64,000 bases of DNA, taken from NCBI GenBank assembly GCA_019247845.1, contig JAFBAL010000041.1:1-64000 (forward strand). The letters run 5' to 3'. The notes under the pieces are model-generated. The model did no database searches, was not told where the DNA came from, and was given only the letters and a program-made list of their open reading frames with translations. This DNA is from Alphaproteobacteria bacterium (lineage in GTDB: Bacteria; Pseudomonadota; Alphaproteobacteria; Micropepsales; Micropepsaceae). Both the position numbers and the translations under genes were made by a program. Positions 54,174 through 62,607 of this stretch are shown piece by piece; position 1 is the first letter of the stretch; every line of letters starts with the position of its first letter.

Positions 54174-55406
54174 CTAGCGGGTGGTCGCGGTCGTGTATTT
54201 GCGCTGCGTGTAGACGGTCCACAGATGGGCGATGGCCGGCCACGCACCCGCATTGGCCTTGCTCAAGGCATCGACGGCCTCGGCGTTCTTGCCCTGCGCG
54301 GCCAGCGCCTCGCCCAGGACCATGTTGGCCTCGGACGGGTCCTTCAAACCGCCCTTGCTCATGGCGCGCATCGCGGCGTCGGCGGCGTCGGCGTAGCGGT
54401 TGTAGCCGTAATAGGTCTCGGCCAGCTTGAGGTCGTAGTCGCCCGTCTTGCGCGCCTTGGCGATGCCTTCGAACTCGCCGATCGTGGCCTTGTCCTTGGC
54501 GGCCTTGGGACGCGCCGCGCCGAGCTTGGCGCCGGCCTTGTCGGACGCCGTGATGGCGTTGGTCGAAAGGCCGTGCTCGAGGAAGGTCACCTCTTCCACC
54601 GGATAGTTCAGCTGGTCGGCGACGGCGGCCATGGTCGCATAGTCCTCGACCGAGGTCTTGGCGTTGGTCAGCACGCGAAGGCGGTACAGATGCAGCGCCT
54701 CGATGTCGTGGATGCCCTTGGTGCCGAAGGCGATGTCGATGAGCTGCGCCCAGTCGTTGGGATCGCCATAGTTGGTGACCAGCGTCTCGAGCGTCTTGGA
54801 CGACGCGGCCATGTCGTTCGACTTGAGCTGGGTGCGCGCGACGATGTCGAGGATGCCCTGCTGCGGCGGCTCGCCGGCGGCTTGCGCGCGGGCGAGCTCC
54901 TGCTGTGCGAGCTGTTGCGCCTTGGCGGTGTCGCCGCTGTTGTAGTAGGCGACGGCGAGCGGACCCACGACCTTGGAGTCGAGCGGGCCCAGCGCCTCGA
55001 GAGCGGTGCCGTAGCGCTTCACGTTGTCGATCTTGTTGGTGTTGGAATCGAGCAGCACCGCGTTGGTCAGGACGTTCTTCTTCTTCTCGGCCGGGAGCGC
55101 GGGCGAGTCCGCCATCTTCTCATAGGCCACCGCCGCGTTGGCATAGTCCTTCTGGCCGATATAGATGTTGGCGTAGAACTCCTGGATCGTGAACTTGTCG
55201 AAATCGGTGAGGTTCGGCATCGCGTCCGCTTCCTTCACGCTCGCCAGCGCCGTCGCCAGGTCGTTGTCCTTCATCGCTTTCTGGGCCGCGACCAGCGGCT
55301 TGGCGAGCTCCTTGCTGACCTTCTGGTCTTCCGCATGGCCGGGTGACGCGAAAAACGCTGCGGCAAGCGAAACCGCAATGGCAAAGCGGGCGAACGGCAC
55401 TCTCAT
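54174..55406 (-). CDS. Exported TPR-type repeat protein
   Basis: A 410-aa protein, signal peptide MRVPFARFAIAVSLAAAFFASPGHA. Helical repeats follow, rich in Ala/Tyr with Asn, e.g. DFDKFTIQEFYANIYIGQKDYANAAVAYEKM, YYNSGDTAKAQQLAQQELARA and LAETYYGYNRYADAADAAMRAM, clearly TPR-like. Probably periplasmic scaffold. First gene of an operon with the two membrane proteins at 53011-54172. Confidence 0.75.
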   Translation of the reverse strand: MRVPFARFAIAVSLAAAFFASPGHAEDQKVSKELAKPLVAAQKAMKDNDLATALASVKEADAMPNLTDFDKFTIQEFYANIYIGQKDYANAAVAYEKMADSPALPAEKKKNVLTNAVLLDSNTNKIDNVKRYGTALEALGPLDSKVVGPLAVAYYNSGDTAKAQQLAQQELARAQAAGEPPQQGILDIVARTQLKSNDMAASSKTLETLVTNYGDPNDWAQLIDIAFGTKGIHDIEALHLYRLRVLTNAKTSVEDYATMAAVADQLNYPVEEVTFLEHGLSTNAITASDKAGAKLGAARPKAAKDKATIGEFEGIAKARKTGDYDLKLAETYYGYNRYADAADAAMRAMSKGGLKDPSEANMVLGEALAAQGKNAEAVDALSKANAGAWPAIAHLWTVYTQRKYTTATTR

Positions 55407-55535
55407 GGCAATTCCTCTTCTTCTTGAAACGACGCGCCCCGCTCGAGGGCAGCATCCTAAGGCGGATTATAACTTTACTGCGTCGCGTCCGTGTTTCCAA
55501 TGTGGCACGATATTGCGCCGCAGCAGGGACGATTC

Positions 55536-55961
55536 ATGAACGATCCGGCAATGTCTTCGGCCTCCGCCTTGCCCGAAGGGGCGGAGGATATCTCCAACGG
55601 CGGCTTCAATCTTTTCGCCGGCCCCTTCTATCGCCTGCCCGACGACGGCGAAGTCAGGCGTTTCGCCTTCATCGTGTTGGAGAAGCACATGAATTCGGCC
55701 GGCGGCGTGCATGGCGGGCTGCTGATGACCTTCGCCGATATCGCCATGAGCCGCACCTCGCGCCTCGCCACGCAGGCCCGGTCCTGCGCCACCATCGCAC
55801 TCAATTGTGATTTCGCCGGCGCGGGCAAGCAGGGCGAGCTGATCGAGATCCGCGTGCGCGTGACGCGAAAGACACGCAATCTCGTCTTTCTTTCGGGCGA
55901 CGTGTTCAGTGGCGAGCGGCCGCTGATGACGGCGACGGGCTTGTGGAGGATTCTCCAGTGA
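55536..55961 (+). CDS. PaaI-type hotdog thioesterase (first of tandem pair)
   Basis: A 141-aa hotdog-fold protein. Start ATG at 55536 (MNDPAMSSASALPEGAED), AGGGA upstream. The active-site region is MNSAGGVHGGLLMTFADIAMSRTS. The HGGxxMxxAD block is the PaaI/4HBT consensus, with Asp as the likely base. Hydrolyses an acyl-CoA. Its stop overlaps the GTG start of the next, similar gene. Confidence 0.85.
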   Translation: MNDPAMSSASALPEGAEDISNGGFNLFAGPFYRLPDDGEVRRFAFIVLEKHMNSAGGVHGGLLMTFADIAMSRTSRLATQARSCATIALNCDFAGAGKQGELIEIRVRVTRKTRNLVFLSGDVFSGERPLMTATGLWRILQ

Positions 55962-56359
55962 GCGCTCCGCAAGGCTTCAGCGAGATCCGCCTCATCGATC
56001 CCTTCGAGCTGCATGTCGGCCCGGCCTATGCCCAAGGCGGGAAGGGTGCGCGGCGCTACGCGTTCCTCGTCCGGCCGCATCACTGCAACATGCGCGGCGT
56101 GGTGCATGGCGGCATGCTGATGACGCTGGCCGACATGACCTTGGGCCAGGCGGTATGGGACGCGACCGACAACGCCGCCTGCGTCACCCTCAACATGCAG
56201 ACCCAGTTCCTCAAGAGCGCCAATGCCGGCGACTGGATCGAGGTCGTGCCCGATCTCACCCGGCGCACCCGCGGCTTCGTCTTCATGCGCGGCGACTTCA
56301 CGGTGGGGGGCGAGACGATCATGACGGTGCAGAGCGTGTGGAAGCTGCTGGGGGAATGA
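55958..56359 (+). CDS. PaaI-type hotdog thioesterase (second of tandem pair)
   Basis: A 133-aa paralogue of the preceding protein. GTG start at 55958 within GTGA, so the two are translationally coupled. Active site HHCNMRGVVHGGMLMTLADMTLGQAV. Both copies share MxxxxGVHGGxLMTxAD, with enough divergence to suggest an old duplication or a heteromer. Acyl-CoA thioesterase; substrate unknown. Confidence 0.85.
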   Translation: MSAPQGFSEIRLIDPFELHVGPAYAQGGKGARRYAFLVRPHHCNMRGVVHGGMLMTLADMTLGQAVWDATDNAACVTLNMQTQFLKSANAGDWIEVVPDLTRRTRGFVFMRGDFTVGGETIMTVQSVWKLLGE

Positions 56360-56495
56360 TCCGGGCACGATTGGCGCCGCGCAATGCTGCTGGGCGAATG
56401 AACCGGCCGCCCGGCGCGACGCGAAGCTGCTCGGCGAATAACCCGACCTTAACCATGCCGTGGGACGCTCCGTGGTCGAGGGAGAAGCGTCCGCC

Positions 56496-57428
56496 ATGCT
56501 CAAGCAGCGTCCGGCCGAATTGGTGCTGGGAACGGTGCAGCTCGGCCTTGCCTATGGCGCGGCCAACCGCACCGGCAAGCCGGGCCACGCGACCGCGCTC
56601 AAGCTGGTGCGCCGCGCCGCGGCTTTGGGCATCAGCCAGATCGACACCGCCCGCGCCTATGGCGATTCCGAGGAACGCATCGGCGAGGCGCTGGCGGGCA
56701 AGAAATCCGTCCGCACCATCACCAAGCTTTCGCCCTTGAGCGATCTCGATCGTACCGCCACGCGCGCCGAGGTGCGCCGCGCCGTCGACGACAGCATCGA
56801 GCAGTCGCTCGTCTCGCTGCGCAAGGAGAAGCTCGATTGCCTGTTGCTGCATCGCGCCCAGCACATGTGGGCCTGGGGCGGCTGGGTGTGGGAGCGGCTG
56901 ATCGAGCGGCTCGAGGACGGCAGCGTGCTGTCCCTCGGCGTCTCGGTGCAATCGCCGGTCGAGGCGCTGGCGGCGCTGGCCTGTCCCGACGTCGTGCATC
57001 TGCAATTGCCGTTCAACCTGCTCGACTGGCGCTGGCTCGAGGACGGCTTCCAGGCCTGCCTCGCCGCGCGGCCGGGCGTCACCGTGCATGCGCGCAGCGC
57101 GTTCCTGCAAGGCATCCTCGCCGCGCACGATCCCGAAATCTGGCCCGAGATCCGCGGCGTCGACGCCACCGCGATGGTGCGCATGATCGCGACGCTCACC
57201 GAAGTCTTCGACCGCGAGACGCCGGCCGACCTGTGCCTCGCCTATGCGCGCGGCCAAAGCTGGATCGACGGCGTCGTGGTCGGCCTGGAATCCGAAGACC
57301 AGCTCGACGACAACTTCCGCCTCTTCGTGAAGCCGCCGCTGACGCCGGAGCAATGCCGTTCCGTCGCCGCGCGCATCCCGCGCATGCCGGTCGCGCTCCT
57401 CGATCCCTCGCGCTGGCCGAAGACGTGA
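56496..57428 (+). CDS. Aldo/keto reductase
   Basis: A 310-aa AKR. Start ATG at 56496 (MLKQRPAELVLGTVQLGLAYG). TIM-barrel motifs: ISQIDTARAYGDSEERIGEAL (Asp and Tyr of the catalytic tetrad), TKLSPL (Lys), LDCLLLHRAQHMW (His), and SVQSPVEALAAL. This VLGTVQLGLAYGAANRTGKP type is found in surface-polysaccharide and sugar-modification clusters. Stop overlaps the SDR GTG start (GTGA). Confidence 0.8.
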   Translation: MLKQRPAELVLGTVQLGLAYGAANRTGKPGHATALKLVRRAAALGISQIDTARAYGDSEERIGEALAGKKSVRTITKLSPLSDLDRTATRAEVRRAVDDSIEQSLVSLRKEKLDCLLLHRAQHMWAWGGWVWERLIERLEDGSVLSLGVSVQSPVEALAALACPDVVHLQLPFNLLDWRWLEDGFQACLAARPGVTVHARSAFLQGILAAHDPEIWPEIRGVDATAMVRMIATLTEVFDRETPADLCLAYARGQSWIDGVVVGLESEDQLDDNFRLFVKPPLTPEQCRSVAARIPRMPVALLDPSRWPKT

Positions 57429-58186
57429 GCGAACTCTTCCGCCTCGACGGCCGCGTCGCCTTTGTGTCGGGCGCGGCGGGGCATCTGGGCCGGGCGATGA
57501 CGCGGGTGCTGTGCGAAGCGGGCGCGCATGTCATCCTGAACGGCCGCGACCGCGACCGCCTCAAGGCCTTCGCGAGCGAGATGTCCGGCTTCTCCGTCGA
57601 ATGCGCCGCCTTCGACATGACCGACATCGCGCGGGTGCGCGAATTCTTTGCCGGGCGCGAGCGCCTCGACGTGCTGGTCAACAACGCGGTGTCGATGAGC
57701 GTGAAGCCCTTTGCCGCGCTCGAACCGTCCGACTTCGAACAAACCTATGCGAGCGCCGTCACCGCCGCCTTCGAAGCCGTGCGCGCCGCGCGGCCGGCGT
57801 TGAAAGCGTCGGGGCGGGGAAGCGTCGTCAACATTGCTTCGATGTATGGCGCGGTCTCGCCCGACGCGCGCATCTATGCCTCGCCCGACCGGCAGAGCCC
57901 GTTCCACTACGGCCCCGCCAAGGCGGCGCTGCTGCAGCTTACCCGTCATTTGGCGGCCGAGCTCGGTCCCGAGGGGATTCGCGTGAACGCTTTGGTCCCG
58001 GGGCCGTTTCCTCGGCGGGAGGCAGTGTCATCCGACTTCGCAGCGCGTCTTGCGTCGAAAACGATGCTCGGCCGAACCGGCACGGCGGACGAGATCGGCG
58101 GGCCGCTGCTGTTCCTGGCGTCCGGCGCCTCGAGCTACGTGACGGGGGCAGCGCTCGCCGTCGATGGCGGTTGGACGGCCTGGTGA
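57425..58186 (+). CDS. SDR-family oxidoreductase
   Basis: A 253-aa short-chain dehydrogenase, GTG start at 57425. NAD-binding VSGAAGHLGRAMTRVLCEAG, NNAVSMSVKPFAAL, catalytic Ser in VVNIASMYGAVSP and YxxxK in FHYGPAKAALLQLTRH. The C-terminal IRVNALVPGPFP...GGPLLFLASGASSYVTGAALAVDGGW is typical. It and the AKR may act in series on a sugar or alcohol. Confidence 0.88.
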   Translation: MSELFRLDGRVAFVSGAAGHLGRAMTRVLCEAGAHVILNGRDRDRLKAFASEMSGFSVECAAFDMTDIARVREFFAGRERLDVLVNNAVSMSVKPFAALEPSDFEQTYASAVTAAFEAVRAARPALKASGRGSVVNIASMYGAVSPDARIYASPDRQSPFHYGPAKAALLQLTRHLAAELGPEGIRVNALVPGPFPRREAVSSDFAARLASKTMLGRTGTADEIGGPLLFLASGASSYVTGAALAVDGGWTAW

Positions 58187-58196
58187 GCTATAGAAG

Positions 58197-60038
58197 ATGA
58201 ACATGGCCTTCCTCTCCTCCTTCCGCGCCGGGCAAGAGACCGTCTATCCGGACGCCCTTCGCGCGCGGCTGCGCAACTTCCCGCTGCTGCAGGATCTGGG
58301 CGACGCGGCGCTGAAGCGCGTGCTGGCCGAGGCCAACTGGTTCGGGCTTCCCGGCGGCATGCAGCTCCGGCGCGACGGCGAGAACGCGCAGGCCCTGTTC
58401 CTGGTGGTGACCGGAAGCCTCGGCGTCTTCGTCGACGACGAGGACCGCAAGAAGCGCCGCCTCGTCGCCCATGTCGGCGCCGGCGAGACGGTGGGCGAGA
58501 TGTCGTTGATCTCGGGCGAGAAAGAGCATTCCGCCGAGCTGGTGGCGCTGCGCGACACCGAGCTCTTGCGCATCTCGCCGCAAGGCTTCGAGGCGCTGAT
58601 CACGCGCCATCCGCGCGTCATGCTCAATCTCATGCGCGTGCTGGTGAAGCGCCTGCATGCCACGACCAAAAGCGGCAGCGACGGCACGCGGGCCAAGACC
58701 TTCGCCATCGTGCCGCTGCAGGACGGCCTTGCGGGCGAGCCGATCGCGCGCCGCATCGCCGCGGCGCTGACCGAGATGGGCTCGAAAGCGGCGGTGCTCG
58801 ATTCGTCTTCGGCCGAGCAATCGGCGGAATGGTTCAACGCCTTCGAAGCGGCGCACGACGTCGTGTTCTATCGTGGCGACGCGCCCGACACGGCGTGGAC
58901 GCATCTCTGCCTCAGGCAGGCCGACCGCATCTTCCTTCTGGCGCGCGCCGACCGGCCGATGCCGCAGCGGCCGATCGATCTTCCGCCGTATAAGGAACGC
59001 GCGGGCAGCCTGCCTCAGCTTCTCCTGCTGCACGAATCGGGCGGATCGCAGACCCTGCCCGAGCATTTCGCGGTCCGGAGCGGCGTGTTCGAGTCGCATC
59101 ATCACCTGCGTGCCGGCAACACCAACGACATCCAGCGCCTGGCGCGCTTCATCGCCGGGCGCGCGGTCGGGCTCGTGCTCGCGGGCGGCGGCGCGCGCGG
59201 CTTCGCCCATATCGGCATCATCAAGGCGCTGACCGAGGCGGGCGTGCCCTTCGATCACCTGGGCGGCACCTCGATGGGCGCGATCATCGCGGCCGGCATC
59301 GCGCTCGAATGGAGCATCCCGGAGCTCACCGAGCGCGTGCGCGCGGCCTTCGTCGAGGCCAATCCTCTTTCCGACTACACGCTGCCCCTGATCGCGCTGG
59401 TGCGCGGCAAGAAGGTCTCCGGCCTGCTGCGCCAGCATTTCGGCGACGTGCGCATCGAAGAGCTGCCCAAGCCGTTCTTCTGCGTCTCGTCGGACCTGAC
59501 CACCGGCCGCATCCACGACCACAGGAGCGGCGCGCTGTGGCGGGCGCTGCGCGCCAGCGTGGCGCTGCCGGGAATCCTGCCGCCCGTCACCCATCACGGC
59601 CACCTGCTGGTCGACGGCGGCGTGATGAACAACCTGCCCGTCGACGTGATGCGCCAGCGCGAGACCGGCCCGATCATCGCCTCCGACGTCACCGGCGAGG
59701 TCGACCTGATGGTGCGCGACGACCGCTACGGCGAGCGGCCGTGGTGGTGGCTGATCGGCCAGCGCATGCGCGGCACGCCCTCGATCATCTCGATCCTGAT
59801 GCGCTCCGGCACCGTGGGCTCGGAAGCCCAGCGCCGCGTCGTGCGCGAGCAGGCCGACTATCTCTTCGAGCCGCCGCTGCCGGACATCGGCCTTCGCGAC
59901 TGGAAGAGCTTCGACCGCGCCATCGCCGAAGGCTACGAGCATGCCATGGAGCGCATCGAGAAGAACGGCGTGCCGCTGACGCAGCTCTGGACCGACGGCC
60001 CCGCCGTGGCGCTTCATGCGCACGAGGCGGTGGCTTAG
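58197..60038 (+). CDS. Patatin-like phospholipase with N-terminal cyclic-nucleotide-binding domain
   Basis: A 613-aa NTE-like protein. A cNMP-binding/CAP-type module occupies residues 28-150 (FLVVTGSLGVFVDDED, GETVGEMSLISGEKEHSAELVALRDTELLRI). A middle domain of about 150-315 has no clear match. From residue 321 comes a patatin domain: glycine-rich LVLAGGGARGFAHIGI, nucleophile Ser in GGTSMGAII (about residue 358) and Asp in LLVDGGVMNNLPVD (about 471). A cyclic-nucleotide-gated lysophospholipase is the natural reading. Start ATG at 58197 is 10 bp after the SDR stop, so it may be co-transcribed. Confidence 0.88.
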   Translation: MNMAFLSSFRAGQETVYPDALRARLRNFPLLQDLGDAALKRVLAEANWFGLPGGMQLRRDGENAQALFLVVTGSLGVFVDDEDRKKRRLVAHVGAGETVGEMSLISGEKEHSAELVALRDTELLRISPQGFEALITRHPRVMLNLMRVLVKRLHATTKSGSDGTRAKTFAIVPLQDGLAGEPIARRIAAALTEMGSKAAVLDSSSAEQSAEWFNAFEAAHDVVFYRGDAPDTAWTHLCLRQADRIFLLARADRPMPQRPIDLPPYKERAGSLPQLLLLHESGGSQTLPEHFAVRSGVFESHHHLRAGNTNDIQRLARFIAGRAVGLVLAGGGARGFAHIGIIKALTEAGVPFDHLGGTSMGAIIAAGIALEWSIPELTERVRAAFVEANPLSDYTLPLIALVRGKKVSGLLRQHFGDVRIEELPKPFFCVSSDLTTGRIHDHRSGALWRALRASVALPGILPPVTHHGHLLVDGGVMNNLPVDVMRQRETGPIIASDVTGEVDLMVRDDRYGERPWWWLIGQRMRGTPSIISILMRSGTVGSEAQRRVVREQADYLFEPPLPDIGLRDWKSFDRAIAEGYEHAMERIEKNGVPLTQLWTDGPAVALHAHEAVA

Positions 60039-60051
60039 AGGGGTTTAGCCA

Positions 60052-60285
60052 TCAATCCGCTTTTGCGAACTCCCTAAGGAGGTCGACTGCTTCATCGCCA
60101 AAGTGGCGATCCCATCCTGAGCTCGAGTTCACCATTACTATAGGAAATGGATAGGGATAGTCCAAGCCGCTCGGCGCCTCTAGAACAGTCAAGTTTGTCC
60201 GGGAACGAACCTCATCTAGCAACTGCCGAAGGCCGCCAATGTCGCCGCTCCGCACCGTTACAGCGATCTTCATTTCCAACCTCAT
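60052..60285 (-). CDS. 77-aa protein coupled to the P-loop/NDT-like gene
   Basis: A small, mostly soluble protein: MRLEMKIAVTVRSGDIGGL, then LLDEVRSRTNLTVLEAPSGL and a PYPFPIVMVNSSS segment, ending in GDEAVDLLREFAKAD. The start ATG at 60285 overlaps the preceding stop (ATGA). An internal ATG at 60273 gives a 73-aa form beginning MKIAVTVRSGD. No family recognised. Its lower GC resembles the partner gene and differs from the 65-75 percent GC neighbours. Confidence 0.65.
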   Translation of the reverse strand: MRLEMKIAVTVRSGDIGGLRQLLDEVRSRTNLTVLEAPSGLDYPYPFPIVMVNSSSGWDRHFGDEAVDLLREFAKAD

Positions 60286-61511
60286 GGTTCAGCCGCGATA
60301 AGCTCAGGCAGCGAATCGGCGCGACGGAAAAGCATTTGAACATAGCCGGGCCCCATTGAGCCAGCAGGTTGAAAACGAGTCCCCAGAAAATTTTCGGGAT
60401 CCCATTCCGGCTTTTGCCAGTAACAGAAGGGGATTTGAGCAGTCATAGCGGTGGTAATCTCGTCGTCAACGCCTCGCGTAATGCGGTTTTCTTCCAAATC
60501 TTTCGGGCATATTACTGCCAACGATTTGGACTGGCGCACCAAGCGTCGGTCGCGCCATCCCACATCGGTTTTTATGTTTCCGCTTGCCCAGTCGATTTGG
60601 CTCTTTGGAAACTGGAATATACCGCTAGGTGGAGCGACGACCGGTTCCTGATGTTGCCCCCAAAGCTCTTTCAGGCCCCAGCGGCTTTGCGAGCAATCGT
60701 AAGCAATGACTTCGCTTGGCTCTGTCTTGGCAACTTCCAGAATCGGTAGCTCGTCTATCGCTAGCGGGGATATAAACGCGCGCTTGCGGTTGGAGTTCAT
60801 CGTTTCTGCTGCCAATCGATGAGCCTCGTTGATTATGTCGATGAAGCTGTTGTCGTCTTTGTCCCTTTTCATCTCTCTGGGAACGCTAATAGGAAACGAG
60901 AGGTAAACTATATCCGCACCGAAGATGATGATGTTTGCGAGCGCGGCAAGTGTGTTGCCGGTCGCACATAAAACATGAGGGACGTCTCTGCCTGCCGAAT
61001 GCGTAACGATCATGTCTCCCAAAATTTGCTCTGCTCGACGGGAGCTTAGCAATTGTTCGACTGTAGGGCGCCCTGCGTTGTCGCGGCCCTTGGCACGCTC
61101 CTCGGTTCTGCGCCACATGGTGGGAACGTCGTCGATCAGAGTTATGATCAGCGTTGGACGGAAATCATCGCATATTTTGGGCAGGTCTATTGGGCACCGG
61201 AGGCCCATGATCGCGCTGACGTAGGTCGCGTGCAGGCTAAGAACTGTAGTTTCGTGATCCAAGGTGCTTGCATAATTTTGCCAAGCATCTCGCCAAACCG
61301 ACGCTTGGCGGCCGAAATCGGAATCTAGAAAGGCCGTCCAACTTCGTAAATCGTTACGACGGATGGACTCCTTCAAGAATTGCTTCTCGAAATCGACGAA
61401 ACGAAACGACTGTCCGAAATGGGCGTTCACATAGGCCTGAAGCCGCTCCGCGGCAGACTTCTTGTCCACACCGGTCGGTCCCAATAGCAAGATGCGTTTG
61501 TGCGCTGGCAA
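60282..61511 (-). CDS. P-loop nucleotide-binding protein with deoxyribosyltransferase-like C-terminal domain
   Basis: A 409-aa protein starting at TTG 61511; upstream in-frame stop at 61529-61527 and no ATG available. Walker A LLLGPTGVDKKSA (residues 11-19). TLIITLIDDVPTMWRRTEER (about 120-139) looks like the lid region of nucleotide kinases. From about residue 199, ADIVYLSFPISVPREM is the nucleoside 2-deoxyribosyltransferase (or SLOG/TIR-like) opening. RRLVRQSKSLAVICPKDLE and ITRGVDDEITTAMTAQIPFCYW (324-365) match its binding-site pattern. Hand-counted GC of 60301-60540 is about 53 percent versus about 78 percent at 59161-59220. Role unknown; a defense or nucleotide-signal role is inference. 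Confidence 0.75.
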   Translation of the reverse strand: MPAHKRILLLGPTGVDKKSAAERLQAYVNAHFGQSFRFVDFEKQFLKESIRRNDLRSWTAFLDSDFGRQASVWRDAWQNYASTLDHETTVLSLHATYVSAIMGLRCPIDLPKICDDFRPTLIITLIDDVPTMWRRTEERAKGRDNAGRPTVEQLLSSRRAEQILGDMIVTHSAGRDVPHVLCATGNTLAALANIIIFGADIVYLSFPISVPREMKRDKDDNSFIDIINEAHRLAAETMNSNRKRAFISPLAIDELPILEVAKTEPSEVIAYDCSQSRWGLKELWGQHQEPVVAPPSGIFQFPKSQIDWASGNIKTDVGWRDRRLVRQSKSLAVICPKDLEENRITRGVDDEITTAMTAQIPFCYWQKPEWDPENFLGTRFQPAGSMGPGYVQMLFRRADSLPELIAAEP

Positions 61512-61606
61512 TGCACAGCCCGTTGCTCAGACAGACCTACAGTGGCTGGCGTGTAGGAGCATGTCAATGCTATCTCTGGTAGGCGCGGATAGGCCGCATT
61601 GGAATA

Positions 61607-62452
61607 CTAGCCCCGTCTCATCGGCAGCATGTCTCCGAAGCTCGCCGCGCGTTTCTCGTGCCGCGCGGTCAGCGCCTCGCGCATGTCGGTCTCGGGGTTG
61701 TACATGCCGGCCTGCCAGGTGGCGATGTAATCGAGGCCGTCGGCGATGGAATGGTCGCGGGCATAGTTGATCATCACCTTCGAGCCGTGCACGGCGAGCG
61801 GCGCCTTGTCGGCGATGTCCTTGGCCACCGCGAAGACATGCGCGAGCATCGCCTCCTGGTCCGCGAATATCTCGTTGACGAGTCCCATCTCCAGCGCCTT
61901 CTTCGCGGGCAGGCGGCGCCCCGTATAGGCGAGCTCGCGCACCATGCCCTGCGGCAGCAGGTGACACAGCCTGGGGAAGGTGCCGACGTCGGCCGTCATG
62001 CCGATGTTGATCTCCTGCACCACGAAGAACGCATCCTCAGTCGCATAGCGGCAGTCGCAGGCGCTGGCGAAGTCGACGCCGCCGCCGACGCAGCCGCCCT
62101 GGATCGCGGCGAGCACCGGCATGCGCGCGCGGTCGATGACGTTGAAGGTCTCCTGGATGTCGAGCACGTGCTGGCGCAGGTTCGCCGCCTTGCGTCCGCG
62201 CTCCTGCGGAGCCGCCTGCGTGCCGATCGTCGTGCTCTTGGCGAAGACCGACAGGTCCATGCCGGCGGTGAAGTGCTTGCCCGTGGACGACACCACGATG
62301 ACGCGCGCCCTGGCCTCGCGGTCGATGTCGCGCACGATCTCGGGCAGCTCCTTCCAGAACTCCGGCACCATGGAGTTGAGCTCTTGAGGGCGCTTCATCT
62401 GAAGATGCGCGACGGCGCCTTCGATCTCGACGTTGAAGCAGCGATAGGTCAT
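61607..62452 (-). CDS. Enoyl-CoA hydratase/isomerase, dienoyl-CoA isomerase (ECH1)-like
   Basis: A 281-aa crotonase. Oxyanion/substrate motif VSSTGKHFTAGMDLSVF and the GGG region IQGGCVGGGVDFASACDCRYATEDAFFVVQEINIGMTADVGTF. The last stretch carries Glu and an Asp eight residues later (E-INIGMTA-D), as in delta3,5-delta2,4-dienoyl-CoA isomerase. It would shift double bonds in unsaturated acyl-CoA, in line with the DECR-like SDR at 40375. It is divergent from the MaoC gene (155 bp between starts) and separated from the low-GC island by about 95 bp. Confidence 0.85.
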   Translation of the reverse strand: MTYRCFNVEIEGAVAHLQMKRPQELNSMVPEFWKELPEIVRDIDREARARVIVVSSTGKHFTAGMDLSVFAKSTTIGTQAAPQERGRKAANLRQHVLDIQETFNVIDRARMPVLAAIQGGCVGGGVDFASACDCRYATEDAFFVVQEINIGMTADVGTFPRLCHLLPQGMVRELAYTGRRLPAKKALEMGLVNEIFADQEAMLAHVFAVAKDIADKAPLAVHGSKVMINYARDHSIADGLDYIATWQAGMYNPETDMREALTARHEKRAASFGDMLPMRRG

Positions 62453-62607
62453 TGACGGCGTTCCCCAAAAGGCTTGAGCCGAACGCTAGCACCCGTGCGC
62501 GCCGCCCGCGAGCCGTATCGCGCAAGCGAAACTTGCCCTTACGAAATCGTATAATTGCGCATGCGCGGGCGCTCGGTTACGACTTGAGGGCGCAACGGAG
62601 GTCCGCC

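Noticed and set aside
60052..61511. Prophage or IS origin of the low-GC island
   Set aside because: No integrase, transposase, inverted ends or att-like duplication visible within the gap; transfer is suggested only by base composition.
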